Assembly (NCBI GenBank): GCA_938036825.1
Contig: CALHWD010000021.1
Span: 48,442 to 112,441, forward strand
Direction of reading: 5' to 3'
Source: an uncultured Candidatus Saccharibacteria bacterium
GTDB taxonomy: Bacteria; Patescibacteriota; Saccharimonadia; Saccharimonadales; Saccharimonadaceae
DNA length: 64,000 nt
The notes beneath the pieces were generated by a model that searched no databases, was not told where the DNA came from, and saw only the letters and a list, made by a program, of their open reading frames with translations. Position 1 is the stretch's first letter. Each line of letters starts with the position of its first letter. This document shows, one piece after another, positions 6,940 through 15,901 of this stretch. The position numbers were made by a program, and so were the translations under genes.

Positions 6940-8610
6940 CTAGCGTTTCCAGTTCCAGCCAAGGTTAATCCGTCCAAAGAAGATCTGCCGCAACCGATTA
7001 AGCACTGGCTCGGCCTCTTTAAGCCTCAGCCGCCGGCTAAACCATATATAAACCGCAAAGCTCACTACCGTGATCATAATAAATTTCGGAAAGGCAAGGA
7101 AGAAACTCTTATCGTTTGTGCCAAAGGGGATCATTACCACGCTCAGGTAAGCAGCTAAACCAGTTGGCACCGCAGCAATGACCATCTTATAGATGCTGTT
7201 AACGAAGCCACGATCAAACAGCTTCGGCATGCGCCGCCCCATGAAGAAGAAGAGGATAATCACCTCTACAACGGCAGTGATAGACTGTGCCCAAGCCAAG
7301 CCATAGCCCGGGTTTTGGTTCTTCGACCAGAGATTTACCAGGATAATCGCCAGGATAATGTTAAACCCAATCGCAAAGAACGAGATATAAAGCGGCGTCT
7401 TGGTATCCTGCTGCGCGTAGAAGCTACGTGCTGCAATATGATAAATCGTGCGGAAAAATATCGTCAAAACAAGCACCCCAAGAAAACCCGATATCACTGC
7501 GTCACCCCGGTTATGAATAAAGCTCACCACATAACCCCGTGCAAAGTAGGTAATAACCGCCACTGGCAGCGCTAACCAAATAATCACTCGGATCATTGCC
7601 TGCAATTCCTTACGGAAGAGATCCTCGCGCCCCGCCCCAAGGTGTTCCGTCATTTGCGGGAAGGCTGCATTGCTAATTGCCACACCAATCAAGTTCACTG
7701 GCATCAATGACAATGCCGACGCCTGTTGGTAAGCCCGCACCGTCCCATCAGCCATGCGCGAAGCGAGGTTTGTCTCCACAAGACCATTAAGATAGTCGAT
7801 CCCTTGGTCCAGTGAGCGCGTTCGCAGCAGACGCAGCACCTGGCGAAAGCTCTTGTTCTTGCGCTTGATCATAAAGCGATAGTCAAAGTCTAAGCCAAGC
7901 AGGCCAATCGAGCTAACAATCAACTGTAGCACCGAGCCTAGCACCACACCTAGTGCTACACCCATAATGCCACCCTCAAACACTTGCCAGCCAAAGATAT
8001 TAATACCGTTCGTAAAGAAGGTTGCACCAATGATGATACCAATATTGTAGATCGTTGGCGCCAGCGCATAGAAGGTAAAGCGCCCAATCGCCTGCTGCAT
8101 GCTCGCAATGACGGTAGAGATAGAGAAGAGGAATGGATTGACCGCAATCACGCGCATCATACTCACTGCCAGGCTCCGCCCTGACTCGCTGAGCCCCGGC
8201 CCTACCACGACATTCACGAGCGGCTCAGCAAAGATCATAATCAAAATACTCGCCGCTAAGGTCGTGAGTGCCAAGAAATTGATCAAGCTCGAGCTCAAAT
8301 CCCACGCCGACTGCTTGTTACCCGACGCCAAGCGCTGGTTAAACACTGGTATAAAGGATACGCTCAGCGCCCCAGACACCAGCACAAAGAACATGAAGTC
8401 GGGGATAGTAAAGGCTACGGTATAGGCATCAGCACCCACTTTGTAGGTGTCGTAGTACATACCATTAATAAGCCGCTCACGATACATCCCTAAAACGCTC
8501 GATAGTAACGTTGAGCCTGCCAGTAGGGCAGCAGCATTCTTTATGTTTAGTTTGCTATTTGCTTTGGCGACGACTGAGCGGACACGCCGACGATTTGCTC
8601 CATGTGCCAC
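6940..8610 (-). CDS. murJ: Lipid II flippase MurJ (MviN)
   Basis: A MOP-superfamily flippase of 556 aa, slightly longer than the usual 510-530. The N-terminal helix LLAGSTLLSSVLGMYRERLI and the following segment DAYTVAFTIPDFMFFVLVSG / ALSVSFIPVFNQRLA are characteristic of MurJ. Thirteen or fourteen hydrophobic segments follow. It flips lipid II across the membrane for peptidoglycan synthesis. I place the start at GTG 8610, because GGGAGG lies 5 nt upstream and this avoids a 35-bp overlap with ftsH. It sits between ftsH and lepA in one direction, with 3 bp to lepA. Confidence 0.9.
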   Translation of the reverse strand: MAHGANRRRVRSVVAKANSKLNIKNAAALLAGSTLLSSVLGMYRERLINGMYYDTYKVGADAYTVAFTIPDFMFFVLVSGALSVSFIPVFNQRLASGNKQSAWDLSSSLINFLALTTLAASILIMIFAEPLVNVVVGPGLSESGRSLAVSMMRVIAVNPFLFSISTVIASMQQAIGRFTFYALAPTIYNIGIIIGATFFTNGINIFGWQVFEGGIMGVALGVVLGSVLQLIVSSIGLLGLDFDYRFMIKRKNKSFRQVLRLLRTRSLDQGIDYLNGLVETNLASRMADGTVRAYQQASALSLMPVNLIGVAISNAAFPQMTEHLGAGREDLFRKELQAMIRVIIWLALPVAVITYFARGYVVSFIHNRGDAVISGFLGVLVLTIFFRTIYHIAARSFYAQQDTKTPLYISFFAIGFNIILAIILVNLWSKNQNPGYGLAWAQSITAVVEVIILFFFMGRRMPKLFDRGFVNSIYKMVIAAVPTGLAAYLSVVMIPFGTNDKSFFLAFPKFIMITVVSFAVYIWFSRRLRLKEAEPVLNRLRQIFFGRINLGWNWKR

Positions 8611-8626
8611 TGGTACCTCCCTGCTC

Positions 8627-10471
8627 CTAGTGGAGCTTGGCCTCCGTTGGCAAAGTGGCATCTGCCATCGCAGCCTTAGCTTCGTCTTCTTCTAGTGTTT
8701 CGTGAACAAGCAGCTCATCTTTGAGCTTCTCAAGCGCTGGACGGTTGTGCGAGAGAACAATCTCAGCACGGCGAGAAGCTTCTTTGATAAGCGCCTCTAC
8801 CTCATGGTCAATCGCCTCAGCAGTCGCATCGCTATATGGCCGCTCGTGAGTGATCTTGTCAAACACCATGCCGCCATTATCTTCGTGGAAGACTTGGTCG
8901 CGGAGCTTTGCACCCATGCCCTGCTCAATCACCATATCACGGGCAATCTCCGTCGCTTTGCGTAGATCACTGCCCGCTCCCGTCGTAATACCATCATCGC
9001 CATAGATCAGCTTCTCGGCGATCCGCCCACCCATCGCCCGGGCCAGAATATCCTTAAACTCGTATACATTGGTGTAGCTTTTATCTTCTGGAGGTAAGAA
9101 CCATGTCACGCCGCCCGTGCCACCACGCGGGATGATGGTTACCTTATGTACCGGATCGCTATCCGGTAAGACATGCCCCACAATAGCATGACCCGCCTCG
9201 TGATACGCCGTGAGTTCTTTCTCATGGTCGGTCATTACCTTGGCTTTGCGCTCGGGCCCAATCGCCACCTTCTCAAAGGCCTCGGTCAGGTCTTGGTTGG
9301 TGATCATCTTCTTGCCACGGCGCGCTGCAATAATTGCTGCTTCGTTGGCCATGTTCGCGAGGTCGGCACCACTGCTACCGGCTGTCTTGGCAGCAAGCTT
9401 GTCGAGATCGACCGATGCATCGGTTGGTTTGTTCTTGAAGTGCACCTTGAGGATTGCCTCACGGTCTTTGCGCTCGGGTAGGCTAATCGTCGTATGGCGG
9501 TCGAAGCGGCCTGGACGCAACAGTGCTGGGTCGAGCACATCGGCTCGGTTGGTTGCCGCTAGGATAATCACGTTTGTATCAGCCTCAAAGCCGTCCATCT
9601 CTACCAAAATCTGGTTCAGCGTCTGCTCGCGCTCGTCGTGGCCACCGCCCATGCCAGAGCCACGTTTACGTCCCACGGCGTCAATCTCATCAATGAAGAT
9701 AATGGCTGGCGCATTCTTCTTGGCCTTAGCAAAGAGGTCGCGTACTCGGCTTGCCCCCACACCAACAAACATCTCCACAAACTCTGAGCCGCTGATAGAA
9801 AAGAACGGTACGTTAGCCTCGCCTGCAACCGCTCGCGCCAACATCGTTTTACCAGTACCAGGGTTACCAACAAGGAGAATCCCTTTAGGGATCTTAGCAC
9901 CGAGGCTCTGATACTTCTTGGGGTGCTTGAGGAAGTCCACCACCTCTTGCAAATCTTGCTTGGCGTTTTCATTACCCGCAATGTCATCAAATACTACCCG
10001 CTCTTTATCAAGGCCATACAGCTTGGCCTTACTCTTGCCAAAGCCCATCGCTTGGCTATTCTGTCCCTGGGCTTGGCGCATCATAAACATAAAGAGAACG
10101 CCAAACAATACGACCGACAGGACAATTGGTGCGAGATTCCAAAACAATAGGCCCGTCTGTGACTCATTTTGCACCTTTACCTCTGTTTTGTCGTGCTTGA
10201 GTCCTTGGGTATAGATAGTGCCATTCTCTTTGAGACTACGCTCGGTCGGCTTGGACTGGCCTTTGGGTGTAACAGTCAGCTCATTACCTTGGATCTCGAT
10301 CTTGGCAATTTTGCCATTATTTGCTCGATTCACCACGTCTGAGAGCGGCACATCCTTAAGGTTAGCCTGCGGCGAATTAATAGCCCAAAATGCCAGCACA
10401 CCCAGTACCACAATCGCCCAAAACAGCCCTAGACGCAGGGCATTGGTCGCTTTCGACGGTTTTTTATTCAT
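8627..10471 (-). CDS. ftsH: ATP-dependent zinc metalloprotease FtsH
   Basis: A full-length FtsH (614 aa). Two N-terminal membrane segments flank an extracytoplasmic domain. Then come AAA Walker A GNPGTGKT, Walker B IIFIDEID, the second-region-of-homology arginine in LRPGRFDR, and the zinc site HEAGH with the third ligand region GAGSDLRKAT. It degrades membrane and regulatory proteins at the cytoplasmic face. The longest frame starts at GTG 10483, but that codon touches the SD. ATG 10471 lies 11 nt after AAGGAG and is preferred. tilS lies upstream in the same direction, a common bacterial neighbourhood. Confidence 0.96.
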   Translation of the reverse strand: MNKKPSKATNALRLGLFWAIVVLGVLAFWAINSPQANLKDVPLSDVVNRANNGKIAKIEIQGNELTVTPKGQSKPTERSLKENGTIYTQGLKHDKTEVKVQNESQTGLLFWNLAPIVLSVVLFGVLFMFMMRQAQGQNSQAMGFGKSKAKLYGLDKERVVFDDIAGNENAKQDLQEVVDFLKHPKKYQSLGAKIPKGILLVGNPGTGKTMLARAVAGEANVPFFSISGSEFVEMFVGVGASRVRDLFAKAKKNAPAIIFIDEIDAVGRKRGSGMGGGHDEREQTLNQILVEMDGFEADTNVIILAATNRADVLDPALLRPGRFDRHTTISLPERKDREAILKVHFKNKPTDASVDLDKLAAKTAGSSGADLANMANEAAIIAARRGKKMITNQDLTEAFEKVAIGPERKAKVMTDHEKELTAYHEAGHAIVGHVLPDSDPVHKVTIIPRGGTGGVTWFLPPEDKSYTNVYEFKDILARAMGGRIAEKLIYGDDGITTGAGSDLRKATEIARDMVIEQGMGAKLRDQVFHEDNGGMVFDKITHERPYSDATAEAIDHEVEALIKEASRRAEIVLSHNRPALEKLKDELLVHETLEEDEAKAAMADATLPTEAKLH

Positions 10472-10521
10472 CAGGGAACTCACTCCTTTCGTTCGCTTGC
10501 ATTCTCACACAGTAATCTGAT

Positions 10522-11370
10522 CTATTGTACCACTTCTACAGTGAATTGCCGAGGGCTAAACTGCAAATACACGCCATCGCCCACCACGTGGCGGCTGCCT
10601 GGACGAGCAGTCTTGATGGCTAGTACCGCACGCTCAAGCCGCGGACGGGTTGGGCGCGGCGCACCTGCCCACATAATCATCGCACCCAATAGTTCCTGAG
10701 CGCTTGCTTCGTCAATCATAATCAACCCATGGCGCTGGGCCGCAAACTGCGGCAAGAGGTGTTGCACTTCATCATTAATGGTGTGGCGCAGCGCAAGTTG
10801 CCGATCCCGCAGCGCGGTAATCTGCGCCGCCTGCTCTGCCGTAAGGAGCCGCTGAATGGAGCGCCGCAGCCGATTGCGCGTGTAGCGGTCACTCGCATTC
10901 GTCTCATCTTCTACCCATTCCAGGTGATGAGCCAGTGCATAGGCACGGATATCTGCCTTGCGCCAGCCCAGTAGTGGCCGCTCCACCCCGGGGCGGTTCA
11001 GCACGGCCAGCCCACGCCATCCCGTTCCACGTACTAAGTTAAGCGCCACTGTTTCTACTAAATCGTCCAAGTGATGTGCTGTTACCACTGGTGCTTGGTA
11101 TTGCGCTGCTGTATCGAGCAAAAAATCATACCGAGCCTCTCGCGCTGTCGCTTCGCTCGCATTCGGCCCAAGCTTAAGCTGAGTAGACACAAAGGGTAGT
11201 CCATAGCGCGCCGCCAATGCCGCCACAAAGCGCGCATCTGCTGCCGATGCTTCGCCCCGGATTCCGTGATCGACATGCGCCACAATCAACGGCTCCGTCG
11301 CCTGCGCCGCCATCACATCCAAGAGCACCACACTATCCACACCACCAGACACTGCAACAAGATATGCCAT
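10522..11370 (-). CDS. tilS: tRNA(Ile)-lysidine synthetase TilS (short form)
   Basis: The PP-loop SGGVDS lies at residues 8-13, followed by AHVDHGIRGEAS, typical of TilS. ARYDFLLDTA and TAHHLDDLVETVALNLVRGTG complete the N-terminal adenylation domain. At 282 aa it lacks most of the C-terminal tRNA-recognition domains of E. coli TilS (about 430 aa) and resembles short forms. It converts the CAU anticodon of a special tRNA(Ile) to lysidine-AU so that it reads AUA. A candidate substrate tRNA is encoded at 15530. A TATACT box ends 6 nt before the ATG with no SD, so a leaderless mRNA is predicted. Confidence 0.93.
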   Translation of the reverse strand: MAYLVAVSGGVDSVVLLDVMAAQATEPLIVAHVDHGIRGEASAADARFVAALAARYGLPFVSTQLKLGPNASEATAREARYDFLLDTAAQYQAPVVTAHHLDDLVETVALNLVRGTGWRGLAVLNRPGVERPLLGWRKADIRAYALAHHLEWVEDETNASDRYTRNRLRRSIQRLLTAEQAAQITALRDRQLALRHTINDEVQHLLPQFAAQRHGLIMIDEASAQELLGAMIMWAGAPRPTRPRLERAVLAIKTARPGSRHVVGDGVYLQFSPRQFTVEVVQ

Positions 11371-11816
11371 GGCAATAGTATATTCATTTTGCCAAGAGGA
11401 GTAAATACTAGTTTTATTATGCGCAATATGCTAGGCGCAGACACAAAACAAGCCGCCCGGGAGGAGGAATGGCGGCTTGCATGATAGAGGAGGAGGTAGC
11501 GTGTGCTACTACAGGTAGTATGCCCCGTCTTACTTAAATGGAGCTGAAAGTGGACACTCTTTGCTATTTTAGCAATACACCGATGCAAGCCAGCGTGGCA
11601 GAGTCTTCACCAGTGAGCTTCTTGTAGGCTCTAGAGTCTCGCAAACTTCTTCGTAATATACTGCAAAGCAATAGGCCACACCCTATGCAATTTGCACCAG
11701 TAGCAGAGAATAAAAAACTAATCCGATGGTGTCGAGCTAAAAAAGCTCAAACTCCTAGATTATTAAGCAGCCAAAACTAAGAAGGCGAAAATACCTCAAC
11801 TACAAAACAGATCTCT
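11371..11816. other. 446-bp gene-free stretch with many hairpins, possible ncRNA
   Basis: No credible coding frame. It contains a perfect 9-bp stem, CAAGCCGCC / GGCGGCTTG (about 11449-11480), which on the minus strand is followed by TTTTGTG and could end the 11817 gene. Smaller stems are GAGCT/AGCTC near 11734, TTGCTA/TAGCAA near 11561 and GTAGC/GCTAC near 11497. I looked for tmRNA, RNase P and SRP signatures and found none complete. A structured RNA is possible but unproven. Confidence 0.35.
11377..11382 (-). promoter_or_regulatory. Predicted -10 box of tilS (TATACT, 6 nt before ATG)
   Basis: TATACT on the minus strand ends 6 nt from the tilS ATG at 11370. There is no SD between them. The spacing puts the transcription start at about the first codon. 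Confidence 0.6.
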
Positions 11817-13205
11817 CTACTTACGGGATAATTTGCTTGCCGCAGTCCGCACTGCCTCACTCCACGTTAAGAAAACATGTGGAAGCTCTGCCAGCTGCTC
11901 AGCAGTGAGGTCGTGTTTGATGGCGAGAGTGACCTCTTGGATGAGCTCACTAGCCCGCGGAGCAACAATCGTCCCGCCGAGCAATACCCCTTGCTTGTCG
12001 CTAATCAGCTTGACGAACCCCTCACGGAAGTCACTTGTATTGCTGCGGGCAATCATCCCGAGCGGTACCAACACCTTATTAATCTTGAGATCGCGCTTAA
12101 TACAGTCATCTTCATTAAAGCCCACACTGGCCACCTCTGGGTAAATGAAGGTAGCACGCGGCACTAGCTCGTAGTCAAGCGTCATTTGCGATTTAGGGTG
12201 AAGGATGTTGTGCGCTGTTAGCCGGCCCTCGCTCAAGACGGTGTGGGTTGGCACATCATTACCTAGCACGTGGCCCGCCGCATAGATATGCCGCACGTTG
12301 GTTTGGAAGAATTGGTTGACCTCAACACCACCATCGGGCGAATACGTTACCTCGGCATTATCAAGCCCAATATCAATGGTTGGCTCTGGCTTGGTTGCTA
12401 CCAAGACACGCTCTACTTCCATCGTCCGCTCAATACCACCACGGATATATTGGACGATCACATTACCACTTGGGCCACGCATGAGGGAGCGAATCGTCGT
12501 TTGCGTCAAGACCGACAGTGGTTGGTCGCGCTGCAGGAGGCTGCTCACCGCCTCACTTACCTCTTCATCCTCAGTCGGCAAAATGCGTGATGACTGCTCT
12601 GCCACCGACACCGTGCTACCAAAGGTCGCAAAGAAATGCGCTAGCTCAATCGCCGTCGTCGTCGCACCAATGATCAATAGGCTGCGAGGCGGGCGGCTCA
12701 GCTTGAGGGCGGTGCGTGGTGTCAGCCAGTCAATCGTCTCGATACCTGCAATCGCTGGCTGGGTCACGTGTGCCCCTGTTGCGATCAAAACATGCCCTGC
12801 TGTTACTTCATGGTCACCAATCGTTACAGTGTGCTGGTCACGTAAGACACCTTTGCCGTAGAATGTATCAATCCCTTGTTGGTTATAATAGTGCTCGTTA
12901 TCGCCCGCACCAGTCCGCTCTACCACTGTATTTTTCCAGTGCTGGATGGCTGGGTAGTCAAAATCCACTCGCGATGTATCGAGCCCAAACTGGTGACCCC
13001 GCTGGATACGATTGTAAAGCTGTGCCACACCCAGCAGCGTCTTGACAGGAATATCTCCCCAATTAGGTGCACCACCACCAAAGGTGTCTGCCTCAATCAG
13101 CCCCACTTTCTTATCTGCCCGAGCGGCCACTAAAGCCGCAGTACTGCCAGCTGCACCACTACCCAGCACCAACAAATCATAATCGTAGCGTGGTCGTCGT
13201 ATCAT
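11817..13205 (-). CDS. FAD/NAD(P) oxidoreductase of the Lpd family without redox cysteines
   Basis: 462 aa with the FAD motif GSGAAGSTAALVAA (from residue 15), an NAD(P) Rossmann region (LLIIGATTTAIELAHFFATFG), the second FAD contact HIYAAGHVLG, and a dimerisation domain from about residue 345. In lipoamide dehydrogenase and mercuric reductase relatives the redox site is CxxxxC; here it reads GGGAPNWGDIPVK, with Ala46 and Asp51 in place of both Cys. The C-terminal His-Pro of the HPT..SE motif is Phe445-Leu446 (HVFLTWSE). It cannot be a normal disulfide reductase, so an NADH oxidase, quinone reductase or other electron transfer role is possible. SD AAGGAG precedes the ATG. Confidence 0.85.
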   Translation of the reverse strand: MIRRPRYDYDLLVLGSGAAGSTAALVAARADKKVGLIEADTFGGGAPNWGDIPVKTLLGVAQLYNRIQRGHQFGLDTSRVDFDYPAIQHWKNTVVERTGAGDNEHYYNQQGIDTFYGKGVLRDQHTVTIGDHEVTAGHVLIATGAHVTQPAIAGIETIDWLTPRTALKLSRPPRSLLIIGATTTAIELAHFFATFGSTVSVAEQSSRILPTEDEEVSEAVSSLLQRDQPLSVLTQTTIRSLMRGPSGNVIVQYIRGGIERTMEVERVLVATKPEPTIDIGLDNAEVTYSPDGGVEVNQFFQTNVRHIYAAGHVLGNDVPTHTVLSEGRLTAHNILHPKSQMTLDYELVPRATFIYPEVASVGFNEDDCIKRDLKINKVLVPLGMIARSNTSDFREGFVKLISDKQGVLLGGTIVAPRASELIQEVTLAIKHDLTAEQLAELPHVFLTWSEAVRTAASKLSRK

Positions 13206-13336
13206 GTGGTGGTTCTCCTTAACTCCTGATTGGGCGTTTTCTCTATTATACCACTGGCCTGGGCAAAAAAGAACGCCAAAACACTCGTCTGAGCCCTAGC
13301 CTTCTTACTAATTCTCTGCTATAATGCGTCATGTTT

Positions 13337-13413
13337 GGCACCGTAGCTCAGCCGGTTAGAGCGCAGGACTCATAAGCCTGAGGTCACTGGTTCGATCCCA
13401 GTCGGTGCTACCA
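13337..13413 (+). tRNA. tRNA with CAU anticodon, probably elongator Met
   Basis: A 77-nt cloverleaf. The acceptor stem GGCACCG / CGGTGCT has a G-U first pair, the D-arm is AGCTCAGCCGGTTAGAGC, the anticodon loop CTCATAA gives CAU, the T-arm is CTGGTTCGATCCCAG, and CCA is encoded. Its body resembles bacterial elongator tRNA-Met more than tRNA-Ile2. A terminator follows at 13425. The Met/Ile2 choice is uncertain. Confidence 0.9.
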
Positions 13414-13424
13414 GATATGATAGG

Positions 13425-13456
13425 CGGCGTACAATAAGTGCGCCGTTTTATTTTTT
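13425..13456 (+). terminator. Rho-independent terminator after the tRNA
   Basis: Stem CGGCGTAC / GTGCGCCG (one G-U pair) with loop AATAA, followed by TTTTATTTTTT. Confidence 0.8.
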
Positions 13457-13553
13457 ATCCAAGGCTATAGCCTATATCGGATGTGCGAGGATGAATATTA
13501 TAGGGGTATGTTCAAAGCACCTCAGGCGCATCACCCAAGGTGCTTTCGATCGT

Positions 13554-13670
13554 TTAGAGCTCTACCTCTGCTAATTTGCTGTGGCGCGCGGCAATGAATG
13601 CCCGCAGCTCTGCCATACTACGCGACCGATTCCAGGTGGCAAGTATGGTTTCTTTCGTCTTTTTTCGCAT
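13554..13670 (-). CDS. Small basic protein, 38 aa, unknown
   Basis: A short frame: MRKKTKETILATWNRSRS, then MAELRAFIAARHSKLAEVEL. The start is preceded by GAGGG at 5 nt spacing, the same SD style (GAGGGTAGA) as the gene starting at 50019. The protein has a basic N-terminus and an amphipathic helical second half. An inverted repeat AAAGCACCT / AGGTGCTTT follows the stop (13512-13545) but lacks a U-run. It lies alone between two tRNA genes. Too short for family recognition. The SD and helix character support a real gene; a remnant of a longer regulator is the alternative. Confidence 0.5.
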   Translation of the reverse strand: MRKKTKETILATWNRSRSMAELRAFIAARHSKLAEVEL

Positions 13671-14111
13671 ATCTACCCTCTTTTTTGTGTTGTCATTATC
13701 GACCTACCTCGATCCTAGCATATATACGAACAAAATGCAAACAAATTGTTTCTTAATTTACTTTTTACCTTATTTACCCCTGTTAATTACTATTTATTCT
13801 AAAGAAACTTTGTGTATCGTACTTTGTGCGCCACCTCTGAAGGTCTGTCATTACTTATATTACACCCTCTTTGTCTTTCGGTCTTCACGGTAGAGACAAT
13901 AGCCGCTAACTGTATTGAAGGCGTGAGCAGTACCTACCAGCTCATGCGCCAGTAATAAATCTCCACCCATTTGAACAAAAAAGTACACTCTACTAGACGC
14001 CAGTGGTAAAGGCACCAAGAATAGTTTTGAGGTTAATACTAACCTCATTCCATCTCTACCCTCCCAAGATAATCCAAAGCAAAAACCCTACCGCGTGGTA
14101 GGGTTCTTACC

Positions 14112-14190
<79 letters not shown>

Positions 14191-14273
14191 TTACGGTTCT
14201 TATTCTACCAGTGATGAATGCCAATTGTCAAGGATTTACCACCTGAATATCAAGATTTCCGCTCCCCTGCTTG

Positions 14274-14732
14274 TTATTTATCCTTTTGCTGAGCCTGCTC
14301 AGCTGCACCACCAAAGAGGAAGGTCACCCACTGCTCGAGGTTGCTACTCTGTATATCGGGGTTAGCAGGCTTGTCGGTTGGTGGATCGTGCGCCTCAGAG
14401 CTATTCTTGGGCAGCACGATCACCTTCTCGCCAGGTGCCACCAAGCCAAGTTTCTCACGAGCAGCAAGCTCTTTATATTCGTCGCTCTCGCGGAAATTCT
14501 TTTGGTATTGCAGCGTTTGCGTCTCAAGCTCGGTGAGGACAAGCTGCCGCCGTTTCGTCTCTAGCTCGCGCTGCTGCGTATAGTTCTGCTGGAGACGTGC
14601 TACCGACTGCCAGGCAAGGTATGTCGCAATCACGAGCGCAAGCGCCAGCACAATGGTATTGAGCTGGAGATAATCATGCTTGATCTTGTAGATGATGTGG
14701 CGCTTGGTAGTGTCGCTGAACACAAACTTCAT
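14274..14732 (-). CDS. FtsB/DivIC-like septum formation initiator
   Basis: 152 aa: a short cytoplasmic N-terminus, one membrane segment (TIVLALALVIATYLAWQSVA, about residues 26-45), then a coiled coil (LQQNYTQQRELETKRRQLVL). The C-terminal motif YKELAAREKLGLVAPGEKVI is the family hallmark (Y-x-E-x2-A-R-E-x-L-G-x-V-x-P-G-E). FtsB/DivIC bridges FtsL and FtsQ/DivIB in the divisome. The tail after it (NSSEAHDPPTDKPANP...) is longer than usual. TATAAT lies 8 nt before the ATG with no SD, suggesting a leaderless mRNA. Confidence 0.82.
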   Translation of the reverse strand: MKFVFSDTTKRHIIYKIKHDYLQLNTIVLALALVIATYLAWQSVARLQQNYTQQRELETKRRQLVLTELETQTLQYQKNFRESDEYKELAAREKLGLVAPGEKVIVLPKNSSEAHDPPTDKPANPDIQSSNLEQWVTFLFGGAAEQAQQKDK

Positions 14733-14740
14733 AGGCTTCT

Positions 14741-14746
14741 ATTATA
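14741..14746 (-). promoter_or_regulatory. Predicted -10 box (TATAAT) of the FtsB-like gene
   Basis: TATAAT on the minus strand, 8 nt from the ATG at 14732, without an SD. Confidence 0.6.
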
Positions 14747-14870
14747 CCGTAGACCGCGCAGTTGCTGCAAAAGCTGCGGCCAGCAAAAAACACGCTGCGC
14801 ACCACAATTTTGGTCAAAAATCGCTCATAGACTTGCCAGGTGTCGACCTCTGTGCTATAACCAATGCAAG

Positions 14871-15485
14871 ATGACACATATACAACCTTCTCATAGGGCT
14901 GTGCTTGAGAGCAGTCCAGTGTTACCAGTAACGCCAGAAACGGTAGTTGGTGCTATGACATATGCAACAGTACGGGTAGGCCAATTAGCAATACAAGGCG
15001 AGCTATTTGGTGATAGCGATACTTCTTATTCTGCCGATCATGAACAAACCGAGCCTATACCCGCAATATATCCCAACACTCATACCACAGGCGGCTCTAC
15101 CTCTGAAACGCAGCCAAAGAGGCCTACATTTGATGATCTCCTTGCCCGACAACGCTCTGTTAATGCGCTTGAGCGCAAACGCACTCGTCATTCTACCCCC
15201 GAACTTATCAATGCTTGGCGAGAGCTCGATCACGCCATTGCCAACCATCTTTTTGGCATGTCACCACAAGAATATGAAAAGTGTCGCACTGAGGCGACGG
15301 AGCAATTCTATGCAATCGTTGCATACCGCCGAAAAGTGCGTGATGCTACTAAAGCCACTTACCCTTCTCAAACCACCGCTCAGCGCAGCAACAGGCCACG
15401 ACGCAATGAGTCAAAGGAAAAGATTGACTCGCGCTCCGCTGCTGCCGGCGAAGGCGTCCGGAGCCTTAGTAAACTCGACTACTAG
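14871..15485 (+). CDS. Hypothetical protein, 204 aa, charged C-terminus
   Basis: No family recognised. I start at ATG 14871 because TATAAC ends 9 nt upstream; the longer frame from 14676 would overlap the FtsB-like gene and its promoter. The N-terminal third has a beta-rich segment (TYATVRVGQLAIQGELFGD). The middle is helical (RPTFDDLLARQRSVNALERK, ELINAWRELDHAIANHLFGM, EYEKCRTEATEQFYAIVAYR). The tail is Arg/Lys/Ser-rich (RSNRPRRNESKEKIDSRS). It looks cytoplasmic and may bind nucleic acid through the tail, which is inference only. It ends 44 bp before a tRNA gene. Confidence 0.65.
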   Translation: MTHIQPSHRAVLESSPVLPVTPETVVGAMTYATVRVGQLAIQGELFGDSDTSYSADHEQTEPIPAIYPNTHTTGGSTSETQPKRPTFDDLLARQRSVNALERKRTRHSTPELINAWRELDHAIANHLFGMSPQEYEKCRTEATEQFYAIVAYRRKVRDATKATYPSQTTAQRSNRPRRNESKEKIDSRSAAAGEGVRSLSKLDY

Positions 15486-15529
15486 TAGCATATACACCAA
15501 CAATACGGTATAATGTGGCAAGTGGATCT

Positions 15530-15605
15530 GGGGGCGTAGCTCAGTGGTCAGAGCAGCGGGCTCATAACCTGTTGGCCGCTGGTTCAAGTCCAGCCGCCCC
15601 CACCA
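15530..15605 (+). tRNA. tRNA with CAU anticodon, probably tRNA-Ile2 (TilS substrate)
   Basis: 76 nt with a perfect acceptor stem GGGGGCG / CGCCCCC, D-arm AGCTCAGTGGTCAGAGC, anticodon loop CTCATAA (CAU), T-arm CGCTGGTTCAAGTCCAGC and encoded CCA. The D- and T-arms resemble E. coli tRNA-Ile2, whose C34 is changed to lysidine by TilS. With the initiator at 14113 and a probable elongator Met at 13337, this one is the best Ile2 candidate. The call rests on resemblance only. Confidence 0.85.
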
Positions 15606-15901
15606 TTGCAAAGATTAGTCATAGCACGCCCATAGTGGCGTGTTTTTAGTATGCGTAAACGGTATTAATAGGACTATGAGTAATGTAGCTAACCGCATAG
15701 ACTATATCAAGCTTCCAGCCCAAGACGCTACGAAGTTGACTACAGTAAAAGTGCTTTTATCTTCAAGACCCAGCAGGTAATACCCTTGCAGCTTGGTTGG
15801 AATAATCATTAGGAATCTTACGATTGTATTAGCAACATCATACTATTGCTTATTGCAAAACTTCATTGCATATAATCGTTACTTTCTGCTATACTACAGC
15901 T

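Noticed and set aside
9210..9911. 233-codon + frame inside ftsH
   Set aside because: Complementary shadow of the conserved AAA domain; no start signals.
11755..11816. Possible tmRNA on the minus strand (tag-like ending LAA stop in GCTGCTTAATAA)
   Set aside because: The 5' end would overlap the oxidoreductase gene and no T-loop or matching acceptor ends were found on either strand.
13860..14048. 62-codon minus frame between the small gene and the initiator tRNA
   Set aside because: No SD, no -10 box, no motif; it looks like chance.
14676..14870. Long N-terminal extension of the 14871 gene
   Set aside because: It covers the FtsB-like start and promoter on the other strand, and its residues are of shadow-frame character; ATG 14871 has a -10 box.
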